From positions 372,001 through 436,000 of the forward strand of contig NZ_FTOH01000002.1 of NCBI RefSeq assembly GCF_900156675.1: a stretch of DNA of 64,000 nt, written 5' to 3'. A model generated the notes under the pieces. It was not told the origin of the DNA, made no database searches, and worked only from the letters and a program-made list of their open reading frames with translations. This document shows positions 16,640-27,145 of this stretch, in pieces (within the stretch, counting starts at the first letter, position 1; the number at the start of each line of letters is the position of its first letter). The stretch is from Thalassolituus maritimus (GTDB taxonomy: Bacteria; Pseudomonadota; Gammaproteobacteria; Pseudomonadales; Oceanobacteraceae). Made by a program: the position numbers and the translations under genes.

Positions 16640-17971
16640 TCAACCAATACCATGCGCAACCATCGCCCCCGCGAGTTTCTTGAAACCATAGATGTTCGCC
16701 CCGCGGCTGTATGGATAAACGCCATCCTTTTTCTCTACATGCTGAATGCACCGCTCATGGATTTCTTTCATGATGCGGTTCAGTTCTTCATCAACGCGGG
16801 AAATTGGCCAGGTTGTTAGCTCAGCATTCTGAGACCGCTCGAGGCCCGACACAGCAACACCGCCAGCGTTAGCTGCTTTCGCAGGGCCATATAACGCGTT
16901 GGCATTGAGAAATTGTTTACGTGCTCCGTCGGTTAGCGGCATGTTCGCGCCTTCGCACAGAATGCGCACCTCATTGCCGAGTAAGGTTTCTGCGTCTTTA
17001 TCATCCAGTTCATTCTGTGTAGCACAAGGCAGCGCGATGTCGGCATTATCAATGCCCCAGGGCTTCTTATCCTCTTGGTATTCACCAACCGAGGCTTCTT
17101 CAAGCCGGCCATTCTCGTCGAGTTTCAGTGACTTTATCGAGTTCAGCTCTTTTTCTGTCATCCCGTCTTTGAAATACAGAGTGCCACCAGAATCCGAGAC
17201 AGTAAGAACAAGAGCGCCTTCAGCGATGGCTTTCTCGGCGGCATGAAGCGCAACATTGCCTGAGCCTGAAATTAAGATACGTTTGTTATCCAGCGAGTCA
17301 TCATGGGCTTGCAGCATTTCGCGTAGAAAATAAATAACACCGTAACCTGTTGCTTCTTCGCGGCCACAGCTGCCGCCGAACCCTGGGGTTTTGCCTGTGA
17401 GTACACCTTCCCAACGGTTATTGATACGAAGGTATTCGCCAAACATAAAGCCGATCTCATTACTGCTGACGTTAATGTCACCCGCAGGCACATCGGTATC
17501 CGGGCCTATGTGTCGATACAGCTCCCGCATAAAGGATTGGCAGAAGCGCATAATTTCACGCTGACTTTTTCCTTTAGGGTTAAAGTCAGATCCACCTTTG
17601 GCTCCGCCCATGGGTAAGCCGGTGAGTGCATTTTTAAAACACTGCTCAAAACCCAGAAATTTAAGAACACTCTCATTCACTGTCGGGTGAAATCGTAAGC
17701 CGCCTTTGTAGGCGCCAAGCAGATTATGAAACTGCACGCGCCATGCGCGGTTAACATGCACTTTCCCTTTATCATCTTCCCAGCTGACGCGGAATTTAAT
17801 AATCCGGTCTGGCTCAATCAGGCGCTCGATGATATTCCACTCGGCATAGTCATCACTGCTTTCATATTCTTCGGCAATGTCGTCACAGACTTCTTTCACC
17901 GCCTGATGAAATTCCTCGGCGTGAGGATGGTAGTTTTCGAGATATTCCTGGTACGTATCGGGGGATGACAT
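16640..17971 (-). CDS. gdhA: NADP-type glutamate dehydrogenase
   Basis: A 443-residue enzyme making glutamate from 2-oxoglutarate and ammonium. The hallmark glycine/lysine-rich active-site segment GLPMGGAKGGSDFNPKGKS is present, as is the dinucleotide-binding Rossmann segment (ILISGSGNVALHAAEKA). Length and sequence style match the hexameric bacterial (E. coli GdhA-like) class. It is apparently monocistronic, with a hairpin after the stop codon. NADP preference is inferred from subfamily. Confidence 0.95.
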   Translation of the reverse strand: MSSPDTYQEYLENYHPHAEEFHQAVKEVCDDIAEEYESSDDYAEWNIIERLIEPDRIIKFRVSWEDDKGKVHVNRAWRVQFHNLLGAYKGGLRFHPTVNESVLKFLGFEQCFKNALTGLPMGGAKGGSDFNPKGKSQREIMRFCQSFMRELYRHIGPDTDVPAGDINVSSNEIGFMFGEYLRINNRWEGVLTGKTPGFGGSCGREEATGYGVIYFLREMLQAHDDSLDNKRILISGSGNVALHAAEKAIAEGALVLTVSDSGGTLYFKDGMTEKELNSIKSLKLDENGRLEEASVGEYQEDKKPWGIDNADIALPCATQNELDDKDAETLLGNEVRILCEGANMPLTDGARKQFLNANALYGPAKAANAGGVAVSGLERSQNAELTTWPISRVDEELNRIMKEIHERCIQHVEKKDGVYPYSRGANIYGFKKLAGAMVAHGIG

Positions 17972-18044
17972 GGAAATTTCCTGTGTGAGGATAGGGTGCT
18001 GTTATTCGGTCAGGCAGGACGTCCGCGCCCTGCCTTTTTCATCA

Positions 18045-18548
18045 TTATGAGAAGGTGATTCGTTTCTGTTCACTTATGTCCGGGCGATCCTGATCACCCA
18101 GAATGGCTTTCGCAGTTTGCCAGCTGAAACTGATCGGGTTAGCCGTAGAGGCAGACAGTTCGGCCTTTTCTGGTGAGAACGCCATTAATTGAAGGTTGTC
18201 GTCACGCTTGCCTTTGTCGTACCAGGCTTCAATATCGACAGACCATTTATTAGCAACGACTTCTGAGTCATTGACGACCTTAATACGTCCCTTGATGTCG
18301 GCCCAGAAATGTTCGGTTGAATCGCTGATGCAGATGCGTGCAGCGGGCTCACCCGACAGGCGGCCAAATGTTTCGCTTCGTTTATCAGTAAAGAACCAGA
18401 TGGTTTCGCTATCAAGGTCTGGTTTGGCGGCCATAGGCTTCATAAAGTCAGTAACGCCATCTATTCCCAGCATGACTGCGGTTTCCTCGGAAAGCGCGTT
18501 CCACAGTGCGGCTTTTGGGTCATTCTGAAGTTGATCTAATGCGGCCAT
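18045..18548 (-). CDS. general stress protein 26-like pyridoxamine 5'-phosphate oxidase-fold protein
   Basis: A 167-residue cytoplasmic protein with the split beta-barrel flavin-binding fold (ETIWFFTDKRSETFGRL...ARICISDS...HFWADIKGRIKVV) seen in general stress protein 26 and PNPOx-like proteins. Members bind FMN/FAD or F420, but the reaction is mostly unknown. It stands between gdhA and the divergent DTW gene, with its own ribosome site (AGGAGTC). A role in stress physiology is inferred from family only. Confidence 0.85.
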   Translation of the reverse strand: MAALDQLQNDPKAALWNALSEETAVMLGIDGVTDFMKPMAAKPDLDSETIWFFTDKRSETFGRLSGEPAARICISDSTEHFWADIKGRIKVVNDSEVVANKWSVDIEAWYDKGKRDDNLQLMAFSPEKAELSASTANPISFSWQTAKAILGDQDRPDISEQKRITFS

Positions 18549-18738
18549 GAGAGACTCCTTAGCAAAAAGCTAGACAAGTGTTGTACATGGTGTGAGTGGC
18601 AGATAAGAAATTTGTTCCAATTTCTTTTCACTGGCTGGCATTGCTGTATTGATTCACACAGAATCGCGTTTCTTTTTAGACTTATGTCAGGTGCAGAGCT
18701 GCAGCCTTGTTGATAGCCCGCTGCGTGAATCAGAGGCA

Positions 18739-19494
18739 ATGGCAGAGCAAATGGTAGGGGAAGTGGCAGGATATATGAGAGAAACCAGCGTTACTCGTTT
18801 GAGAGCCCGACAGAAGGCGCTTTCACGCCGCGAATTCCTGGCCCGTGGTAGTAAACTTTCCCGGTGTGACGACTGCCTGTTGTCAGTGCGCCTGTGTGTC
18901 TGTGGACAACGGCCAGAGTCAGTTACCGGTGTTGCTGTTTGTCTTATCTACTATCAGGGGGAGGTCTTCAAACCGAGCAATACCGGGCGATTGATTGCAG
19001 ATGTGCTCGAAGATAACCATGCCTTTCAATGGACGAGAACTGAGCCAGACAAGGACATGCTCGCGCTGCTCTCTGACCCGGCAAACGCTCCCTTGATTGT
19101 TTTTCCGTATGAGTACGTTGAAGTAGAGCGCCAGCTGCGTGATGACCGGTCTTTGGCAGAATACATTGATGGTCGAACGCCGCTTCTGATTTTTCTCGAT
19201 GGCACCTGGCGCGAAGCGCGTAAGATGTTCAGAAGCCCCTGGCTCGAATCGTTGCCGGTGATCGCTGTAGAGCCAGAAGCTCTGTCTGAGTATCGCCTGC
19301 GGGTTGCGGTACGCGATCATCAATTGGGAACCGCCGAAGTCGCTATCCCCTTGCTGGAACGCCTTAATCACCCGGAGGCAGCCCGTCGGTTACAGGCATA
19401 TTTTGACGTCTTCCGGGAGAATTATCTGGCAGGGCGCTCGAATAAATTTCCTGCTAATCAGAAGAGCGATTCAGCGCCTTCTTCAGAAAACTGA
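18739..19494 (+). CDS. DTW-domain tRNA-uridine aminocarboxypropyltransferase
   Basis: DTW/TapT-family protein. Members transfer the 3-amino-3-carboxypropyl group of S-adenosylmethionine to uridine in tRNA (acp3U). A Cys-rich start (CDDC...CVCG) is typical of the family, and the signature appears as LDGTWREARKMF. The start is uncertain. The frame is open from a TTG at 18649; ATG codons at 18739, 18751 and 18775 are possible, and none has an ideal ribosome site. I use 18739 (251 residues). The tail (SDSAPSSEN) is polar. Confidence 0.85.
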   Translation: MAEQMVGEVAGYMRETSVTRLRARQKALSRREFLARGSKLSRCDDCLLSVRLCVCGQRPESVTGVAVCLIYYQGEVFKPSNTGRLIADVLEDNHAFQWTRTEPDKDMLALLSDPANAPLIVFPYEYVEVERQLRDDRSLAEYIDGRTPLLIFLDGTWREARKMFRSPWLESLPVIAVEPEALSEYRLRVAVRDHQLGTAEVAIPLLERLNHPEAARRLQAYFDVFRENYLAGRSNKFPANQKSDSAPSSEN

Positions 19495-19554
19495 CAATCC
19501 CGACGGCTGCGGGTACAATCGGCTTTTTTAAATCAACCACAAGAAGCAATTCCT

Positions 19555-20274
19555 ATGGGCCGCGCGTATCAGAACCGTAAAGAATCCATGGCCAAAACGG
19601 CCGCTGCAAAAACCAAAGTCTACTCCAAGTATGGCCGTGAGATTTATGTAACGGCAAAAGCCGGTGGTACAGACCCTTCAGGTAACCTGGCTCTGCGCTC
19701 ATTGATTGATCGCGCGAAGAAAGATCAGGTGCCAAGCCACGTGATCGAAAAAGCTCTGGATAAAGCCAGTGGCGGAACCGGCGAAGACTTCCAACCTGCT
19801 CTCTATGAGGGTATTGCTCCGGGCGGTGCTATGGTGCTTATCAGCGCTCTGACCGACAATGCCAACCGCACGTTTGGTGAAATCCGCGGCGTATTCTCGA
19901 AGTGTAAGGCCAAGCTGGGTACACAAGGCTCTGTGTCGCACATGTTCGATCATCGCGCCATGTTTGTGTTCGCCGGTGACGACGAAGAAGCGGCACTCGA
20001 GGCACTGATGATGGCAGATATCGATGTATCTGACATCGAGTGTGAAGATGGCATGATCACCGTTCTTGTTCCACCGACCGAGTTCTTTAAAACCAAGATG
20101 GCTCTGCAGGAAATGAACCCGGATATCGACTTCGAAGTTGAAGAGATTACTTATCTGCCAACGATGGAACACCCGATTGCTGGGGATGACGTTGAGCAGT
20201 TTGAGCGTTTCGCGGGACTGATCAACGACCTTGAAGATGTTCAGGAAATCTACCACAACGGCTCGTTTGAATAA
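19555..20274 (+). CDS. YebC/PmpR-family protein (YeeN type)
   Basis: A 239-residue member of the YebC/TACO1 family, starting [19 protein letters not shown]. The family signatures [19 protein letters not shown] and [19 protein letters not shown] are present. Members have been described as DNA-binding transcription regulators and, more recently, as ribosome-associated factors that help polyproline translation. Which applies here cannot be read from sequence. This N-terminal form resembles the YeeN paralogue. It is monocistronic with a strong terminator at 20315. Confidence 0.92.
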   Translation: MGRAYQNRKESMAKTAAAKTKVYSKYGREIYVTAKAGGTDPSGNLALRSLIDRAKKDQVPSHVIEKALDKASGGTGEDFQPALYEGIAPGGAMVLISALTDNANRTFGEIRGVFSKCKAKLGTQGSVSHMFDHRAMFVFAGDDEEAALEALMMADIDVSDIECEDGMITVLVPPTEFFKTKMALQEMNPDIDFEVEEITYLPTMEHPIAGDDVEQFERFAGLINDLEDVQEIYHNGSFE

Positions 20275-20314
20275 GCCGTATGTTGGACAGATGATTGGCT
20301 AGTTAGCAGGTTAG

Positions 20315-20343
20315 AAACGGGAGCTTCGGCTCCCGTTTTTTTG
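20315..20343 (+). terminator. intrinsic terminator after YebC-family gene
   Basis: Stem AACGGGAGC/GCTCCCGTT with a TTCG tetraloop (20316-20337), then a T-run to 20342. Confidence 0.95.
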
Positions 20344-20446
20344 TGGGTGTCCATAGCCACCGGTTCCTGTGAGGGAGTTGTCACTAAGCTGAAATAATTC
20401 TCGGTCATCCTGCGTCACTGAAAAATATGTGACTCTGGGGAAGACC

Positions 20447-22399
20447 ATGAAAACATCTCTTACTGCGCCCGCATTGAAGATCATTGTGCCTGCGATAATT
20501 GCAGCGACATTGGCAGCGTGCGGCGGCGACAGCAACAACGATAGCAATAACAGTAGTAACGACAGCAGTAACGGCAATAACAACGCTGGCGATACAAATA
20601 CAGACACGAACACAGGTAACGAAACTAATAACAGCCCTAAGCTGGCGGATCTTGGAATCGAGTGTGAAACCGTTACGACGGCCACCGATACCGCAGTGGC
20701 GGGTACTCTTGAGCTGTCTGTGGTGGATACCTATGTGTCTGGCAATGAGTTCGACACAGCCTCTGCTGAGATCGTTTCATACGACAAGTGCTCCGACAAA
20801 CTGTATGTCGTGAACGCAGAAGACGCGACCGTTGACGTCCTCTCTCTGGCGCAGACCACAAGCGCGCCAAGTAAGCACGGCACGATCAACCTTTCTGCTG
20901 CAGCCACTGCGGCGGGTATTGAGATTGGCGCAGCTAACAGTGTGTCGGCAAAACAGGGTCTGGTTGCCGTGGCTATCGAAGCGGCGACTAAGCAGGACGC
21001 TGGCCTGATTGCTCTGTACCGCTCAGATACTCTGGAATTGATTGGTACCTACACGGCGGGTGCGCTGCCAGATATGGTGACGCTCTCTGAGGACGCACGT
21101 TACATCCTGACGGCTAACGAAGGTGAGCCAAGCGGCGATTACACCAATGACCCTGAAGGTTCGGTCACTATCGTTGATCTGCAGAACGGTTTTGGCCCGG
21201 ATGATGCGGTTGTTACTCAGGTCAGCTTTGCAGACTTTAATGTCGGCGGCAGCCGTGCCGAAGAAGTCCCTGCGGACGTGCGTCTGCCCGGACCTGCGGG
21301 CACCACAGTTGCACAGGATCTGGAGCCTGAGTATCTGGCATTAAACGCTGATGCTTCTGTCGCCTGGGTGGCTATGCAGGAAAACAACGCGGTCGCCATT
21401 ATTGATGTGGCTGACGCTCGTGTTGAAGGAATGAAGGGGCTGGGTAAAAAGTCCTGGAATTCAGAATCGGGCAATCAGCTGGACGCATCTAACAAAGACA
21501 AAGTACTAGGTGAATTCGCCAGCTACGAGCAGCTGGTGGGCCTGTATATGCCAGACACCATCGTCAGCGTAGAGATCGACGGTGCGACCTACATCCTCAC
21601 CGCTAACGAAGGCGACGGTCGTGAGTACATCTACGAGACGACTCAGCAGGTCTGTGATGCTGCTGGCCACGAGTGGGATGGCGATGACTTCGCACCGGGT
21701 GGTGAAGATGAAGACGCCGATGCCTACGCCAACGAAGAAGACGATTGTATCTCGTGGATTGATGAAGCCCGTGGTGGTGATATCGAAGAGCTGGTTGCAG
21801 ACGCACATCCTCTTAAGGCGGCTCTGGACGACAATGACCAACTGAAGCGTATCAAAGTAACGACTGATCAGGCGGAATACGCAGCCGGTGATGACATCGT
21901 TACCTTCGGCGCCCGTTCATTCTCGATCTGGGACGCAGCAGGCGACCTCGTTTATGACAGTGGTGATGTGATTGCCAAGGAAGTATACGATGCAGATCCA
22001 GAGGACTTTAACTCGACGAATGACGAGAACGGCTCAGGCGACGACCGCTCTGATGACAAAGGTACTGAACCAGAAGCCATTGAAGTCGCTGAGATCGGTG
22101 ACCGCTTCTTTGCGTTCGTTGGTCTGGAGCGTCAGGGTGGCGTGATGGTGTTCGACATTACTGACCCAACTGAACCTGTGTATCAGAGCTATCTGAACAA
22201 CCGCGACTTTGATGCACCTGTCTGCACTGTGGTTGATGGTACAGAGTGCGACAACGACACATACAGTGTTGATGCGGGGGATCTTGGCCCTGAGTCTATT
22301 GAGTACTTTACTCGTGAAGGAAAGCACTTCATCGCAGTCGGTAATGAAGTCAGCGGTACGACGACCGTTTACTCAATCGCTCTTCAGGATATCCGATAA
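20447..22399 (+). CDS. choice-of-anchor I family lipoprotein (beta-propeller-like)
   Basis: A 650-residue predicted lipoprotein. I use the ATG at 20447, behind GGGGAAG; the frame is open to a GTG at 20429. Signal with lipobox LAAC, then a ~40-residue Asn/Ser/Thr linker, then repeats typical of choice-of-anchor I proteins (LSEDARYILTANEGEPSGDY; DLEPEYLALNADASVAWVAM; YILTANEGDGREY; LGPESIEYF). The family is a secreted propeller-type domain of unknown function, sometimes annotated near alkaline phosphatases. The protein is very acidic, as expected of a marine extracytoplasmic protein. Monocistronic. Confidence 0.88.
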   Translation: MKTSLTAPALKIIVPAIIAATLAACGGDSNNDSNNSSNDSSNGNNNAGDTNTDTNTGNETNNSPKLADLGIECETVTTATDTAVAGTLELSVVDTYVSGNEFDTASAEIVSYDKCSDKLYVVNAEDATVDVLSLAQTTSAPSKHGTINLSAAATAAGIEIGAANSVSAKQGLVAVAIEAATKQDAGLIALYRSDTLELIGTYTAGALPDMVTLSEDARYILTANEGEPSGDYTNDPEGSVTIVDLQNGFGPDDAVVTQVSFADFNVGGSRAEEVPADVRLPGPAGTTVAQDLEPEYLALNADASVAWVAMQENNAVAIIDVADARVEGMKGLGKKSWNSESGNQLDASNKDKVLGEFASYEQLVGLYMPDTIVSVEIDGATYILTANEGDGREYIYETTQQVCDAAGHEWDGDDFAPGGEDEDADAYANEEDDCISWIDEARGGDIEELVADAHPLKAALDDNDQLKRIKVTTDQAEYAAGDDIVTFGARSFSIWDAAGDLVYDSGDVIAKEVYDADPEDFNSTNDENGSGDDRSDDKGTEPEAIEVAEIGDRFFAFVGLERQGGVMVFDITDPTEPVYQSYLNNRDFDAPVCTVVDGTECDNDTYSVDAGDLGPESIEYFTREGKHFIAVGNEVSGTTTVYSIALQDIR

Positions 22400-22410
22400 A
22401 CGTTAGCGAA

Positions 22411-22448
22411 TAAAAAGTCCGGCTGTCGTAAGACAGCCGGGCTTTTTT
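22411..22448. terminator. bidirectional terminator
   Basis: Stem CCGGCTGTC/GACAGCCGG (22419-22427 with 22432-22440), loop GTAA, flanked by A-run and T-run. It sits between the convergent choice-of-anchor I gene and the minus-strand three-gene operon. Confidence 0.93.
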
Positions 22449-22469
22449 ATGTTTCGACGATAATTTTTA

Positions 22470-22949
22470 TCAGTCGTTGTTTTCAGCGTAGTTGGTTAAT
22501 TTAAGAGTGAAGCGGCTGGCCGCCGTCTCGGTCGCTCCGTAAACTCTCATTTTCAGAACGACAAACTCAATATCGTCACCGAAGAAGCTCACGTTATCAG
22601 TACTGACAACAACACTTTCATCGCTGGTTCCTGATGCTTCTGAAACGAGCACGTCACCGTTATGGTCAGTCACCTCCAGATCGAGGTCGTCAGTGAGATC
22701 TGTCAGTTCGATGGTGTGTACACCAGAATCAAAGAAATCCACTTCGATGTAGTAGTAATCTTCTTCACCGGCCGTCAGGTCACCGTAAATGCCGACTCCG
22801 GAGCCTGGGGGGATTTCATTGGCGGTTTCTTCGCTCTGATTTCCGGGCTCTGTTTCCGGGGCCTTCTGCTGAACGTATTCGGTACTATCATCGCCGCCAC
22901 AGGCTATCAACATACTGGCGATGGCCGAGGTCATTACAATACGCTTCAT
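22470..22949 (-). CDS. small predicted lipoprotein with PPC-like domain
   Basis: A 159-residue protein with lipobox MLIAC and an acidic linker. I use the ATG at 22949 (GGGAG upstream); an in-frame ATG five codons earlier lies inside the preceding gene. The mature part resembles a pre-peptidase C-terminal (PPC) beta-sandwich (GEEDYYYIEVDFFDSGVHTI...LDLEVTDHNGDVL). It is last in a three-gene operon with the secreted protein at 22952 and the related lipoprotein at 24004. Likely surface- or periplasm-exposed; function unknown. Confidence 0.75.
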   Translation of the reverse strand: MKRIVMTSAIASMLIACGGDDSTEYVQQKAPETEPGNQSEETANEIPPGSGVGIYGDLTAGEEDYYYIEVDFFDSGVHTIELTDLTDDLDLEVTDHNGDVLVSEASGTSDESVVVSTDNVSFFGDDIEFVVLKMRVYGATETAASRFTLKLTNYAENND

Positions 22950-22951
22950 GA

Positions 22952-24007
22952 TTAAATCTCCCACGCCAGGCGAATGAACGGACCGTACTGGAATACCATG
23001 TTGTCACCAGGGTTTACCTGTAACCCGGCTTCAGAGCCATCATCAATTGACATAGAGGTTCCGAAAAATTCGTCACTGTATAAGCCTTGAAAGGCACGGC
23101 CCTCAAGGCCCAGTGATAGTCCAAAGTTACTCGCTGGCATGCGGTAAGCCATGATGTATTCGAGGCGATAAGTGAATGACCAGCCGATACCTGCTGGATC
23201 TTCATACTCCAGGTCGAGGCCGTAGTTATCTTCTACAATCTGCTCGAGATCTTTATCCGTGGAGCTGGCAAGCAGACCAAATATTATGTCCATGGTCAGG
23301 CCCCAGCCATGACGGAAGTTACCTTTCCGTTTCATGCCTAACAGAAAACCTTCTTCGTCATGCATCGCCGCTTGCAGGTTGTCGAAATCCAGCCATAAAC
23401 CCAGCAGGTGGTGGTTGTACTCCGGGTCGATAATATCGTCAGGGTAATTCGCGATCCCTGTGTAACCACTGTCGCTATCCGCTGTGTAAAAGGCAAGAGA
23501 CGCAGGCTGAACAACGTGGATATAGCCCAGACCCCAGCGGGCAGACGGCCAACCTGTTATCGATTTACCAATATTGACCTGCTGATACTTCGCGGTAAAA
23601 CCGCGCTCGCCTATGACGTATTTATTGTTGAACTGACCGCCTTCAGAAGGTGCGATGTATCCATCGGCGCTGCTACTTTCGATGCGGATGAATACACCGC
23701 CAGCTTCTACTGCACCAAGTATCGATTCAAGCTCGGTATCGCCATTGTTATCTGACCGGATAGCCGCAGAAATATCGAAATTAAACTCCTGATCTTGTGG
23801 CGAACGGAATTCAAAGACGTGCGCGACAGCATCGTCAAAATTCACAACCTCTTTAAGGTCACCCACGTACTGCTCTTCACTCCATGAGCTGTGTTTGAAC
23901 GTATAGGAGGTGAACTTCATTGACCGGTAATCTTCATAGGCTGATGCGGTCAGAGGTAACATGCAGGCCGCGGCACTTAACGCCGTAAGTCTTTTAGTCA
24001 GAGTCAT
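22952..24007 (-). CDS. predicted secreted/outer-membrane protein, unknown
   Basis: A 351-residue protein with a clear Sec signal (cleavage after LTASA, about residue 23). The mature sequence alternates polar and aromatic residues and ends in LAWEI, which could suit beta-strands of an outer-membrane protein; this is inference. Its ATG overlaps the stop of the upstream lipoprotein gene and its stop is next to the downstream lipoprotein start, so all three are co-translated. No family recognised. Confidence 0.75.
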   Translation of the reverse strand: MTLTKRLTALSAAACMLPLTASAYEDYRSMKFTSYTFKHSSWSEEQYVGDLKEVVNFDDAVAHVFEFRSPQDQEFNFDISAAIRSDNNGDTELESILGAVEAGGVFIRIESSSADGYIAPSEGGQFNNKYVIGERGFTAKYQQVNIGKSITGWPSARWGLGYIHVVQPASLAFYTADSDSGYTGIANYPDDIIDPEYNHHLLGLWLDFDNLQAAMHDEEGFLLGMKRKGNFRHGWGLTMDIIFGLLASSTDKDLEQIVEDNYGLDLEYEDPAGIGWSFTYRLEYIMAYRMPASNFGLSLGLEGRAFQGLYSDEFFGTSMSIDDGSEAGLQVNPGDNMVFQYGPFIRLAWEI

Positions 24008-24483
24008 TCGGCGTTCCCCTTATCAAAATTAAACTCCAGGGTGTAATCGCTGATCAGCCCCGGGTTGTCGGTATAAACGCGAACGTAATACAGGCCTACG
24101 TCATAAGAGGCGCTGTTGTATGCCGCATTGTGCCAGACTCTGATTTCTTCATTGCTGGTGTCTCCGGTACGCGACCAGCTGAGCAGGTTCAGGTTGTAAT
24201 CATAAAGCTCAATATCGGCATCGCCGGCAAGGCCGGTCAGAGTGACGATTAATGGGCCGTTGAAGTTGCCGTTAATATCAAACTTGTAATGGTCGAGCGC
24301 ATCATCGGTGCTGAGATTACCGGTGGCGGTATCACTTTCGGTGAGCAGTTGGGCTCCGAAAAAAGTATCATTACTGGCTTCTTCCGGATCAGGGCGATTA
24401 CTCGCATCGTCAGCGATATCCGGATATGTATCACAGCCAGCCAGCACAATTGTGCAGACTACTCCCGCTAACATATGTTTCAT
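24004..24483 (-). CDS. small lipoprotein with pre-peptidase C-terminal (PPC) type domain
   Basis: A 159-residue protein with lipobox IVLAGC and an acidic linker. The beta-sandwich pattern matches PPC domains: ASNDTFFGAQLL, DALDHYKFDING, ADIELYDYNLNLL, YYVRVYTDN. PPC domains usually sit at the C-terminus of secreted proteases; free-standing lipoprotein copies are less common. First gene of the three-gene exported operon, with a 4-bp overlap with the next gene. A related fold occurs in the third gene. Confidence 0.78.
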   Translation of the reverse strand: MKHMLAGVVCTIVLAGCDTYPDIADDASNRPDPEEASNDTFFGAQLLTESDTATGNLSTDDALDHYKFDINGNFNGPLIVTLTGLAGDADIELYDYNLNLLSWSRTGDTSNEEIRVWHNAAYNSASYDVGLYYVRVYTDNPGLISDYTLEFNFDKGNAE

Positions 24484-24537
24484 GATTGCCTTCCTGTAGG
24501 TGGTCTTCCTGTGGATCGTCTTATTGTTAAAACAGCG

Positions 24538-25362
24538 TTAGCGGCGACGTTCATTCCGTAACGATTGCATCACCCGCGCAGTCTGGGGGCGTACCCCGCG
24601 CCAGACATAGAATGCCTCAGCGGCTTGCTCGACCAGCATGCCCAGACCATCGATGGTGCGAAGAGCACCGTGATCTTCAGCCCACTGGTTAAAGACGGTT
24701 GTATTGCTTCCATACATCATGTCGTAGGTCGTTGTATTCTGATGGATGACCGATACAGGTATCGGCGGCATTTCGCCAGCCAGACTGGCAGATGTGCCGT
24801 TGATAATCAGGTCAAAGCTACCTTCGATATCGGTAAAACCACAGGCTGAAATACGACCGAGGTCGGCAAAGTCTTTTGCCAGCGTCTGCGCTTTTGATTC
24901 GGTGCGGTTGGCAATGACGATTCCTGCGGGCTGCTGCTCCAGAAGCGGCTGCAGTACTCCACGAACAGCACCTCCGGCGCCGAGAATAAGGATGCGTTTT
25001 CCTTCCAGAACCACCGAGTGGTTAATCATCAGATCTCTGACCAGACCAGCACCGTCGGTATTGTCGGCGAGCAACGTACCATCAGGCATCTTCTTTAACG
25101 TATTAACGGCCTCTGCGCGTTTAGCACGGGTGGTTAATTCATTCGCTAAGCGGTAGGCATTCTCTTTGAAGGGAACCGTCACGTTTAATCCGCTGCCACC
25201 GTGCTCAATAAAGCGTCTGACTTCGCCCTCGAAGTCATCCAGTGGTGCCAGCAGCGTTTTGTAAAATAAGTCCTCACCGGTCTGCTCAGCAAAGGCATTC
25301 TGAATATCAGGTGACTTGCTGTGCGAGATCGGATTGCCGACTACTGCATAGAGGTCGGTCAT
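24538..25362 (-). CDS. aroE: shikimate dehydrogenase
   Basis: A 274-residue NADP-dependent enzyme reducing 3-dehydroshikimate to shikimate in aromatic amino acid synthesis. Substrate-site motif NPISHSKSP near the start, catalytic Lys/Asp region ([23 protein letters not shown]) and NADP fold ([14 protein letters not shown]). Last gene of tsaC-hemF-aroE, a common order in Pseudomonas-like bacteria. 24 bp separates it from hemF. Confidence 0.96.
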   Translation of the reverse strand: MTDLYAVVGNPISHSKSPDIQNAFAEQTGEDLFYKTLLAPLDDFEGEVRRFIEHGGSGLNVTVPFKENAYRLANELTTRAKRAEAVNTLKKMPDGTLLADNTDGAGLVRDLMINHSVVLEGKRILILGAGGAVRGVLQPLLEQQPAGIVIANRTESKAQTLAKDFADLGRISACGFTDIEGSFDLIINGTSASLAGEMPPIPVSVIHQNTTTYDMMYGSNTTVFNQWAEDHGALRTIDGLGMLVEQAAEAFYVWRGVRPQTARVMQSLRNERRR

Positions 25363-25386
25363 TGCGTCTCCTTACTGCTGCCGGTA

Positions 25387-26897
<1,511 letters not shown>

Positions 26898-26900
26898 AGA

Positions 26901-26940
26901 AGGGTTCCGGTAACTTTGATTGAAAAGATTGCGGAACCCT
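26901..26940 (-). promoter_or_regulatory. inverted repeat over the tsaC ribosome site
   Basis: Perfect 9-bp arms AGGGTTCCG/CGGAACCCT (26901-26909 and 26932-26940) with a 22-base loop. In the tsaC mRNA the 3' arm ends three bases before the GTG start and contains the GGAA ribosome-site candidate. The remaining 27.1-26.9 kb gap shows only a doubtful 43-codon frame starting at 26989. Confidence 0.5.
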
Positions 26941-27145
26941 ACCTCATGCCCGGCGTGGCGGCAAGAAGGCGACCTTGAGGTAAGGCATGGTGAATAAGGT
27001 AACCTGTTGTTTTGGCAGCTTAGACAGTAAAGCTACGGCCTGCTCCGGGGAGAATCCATCTGATGCTGGAGCAAAGCCCATACTGTGTCGAGGCTCAGTT
27101 AAGCGCGTGGGTTGGTAATCTACCTGGTTTCTACTTAGCTTGTTT

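Noticed and set aside
26989-27120. A 43-codon plus-strand frame in the gap upstream of tsaC
   Set aside because: No ribosome site, no recognisable peptide, and it opposes the operon direction; too weak to call.
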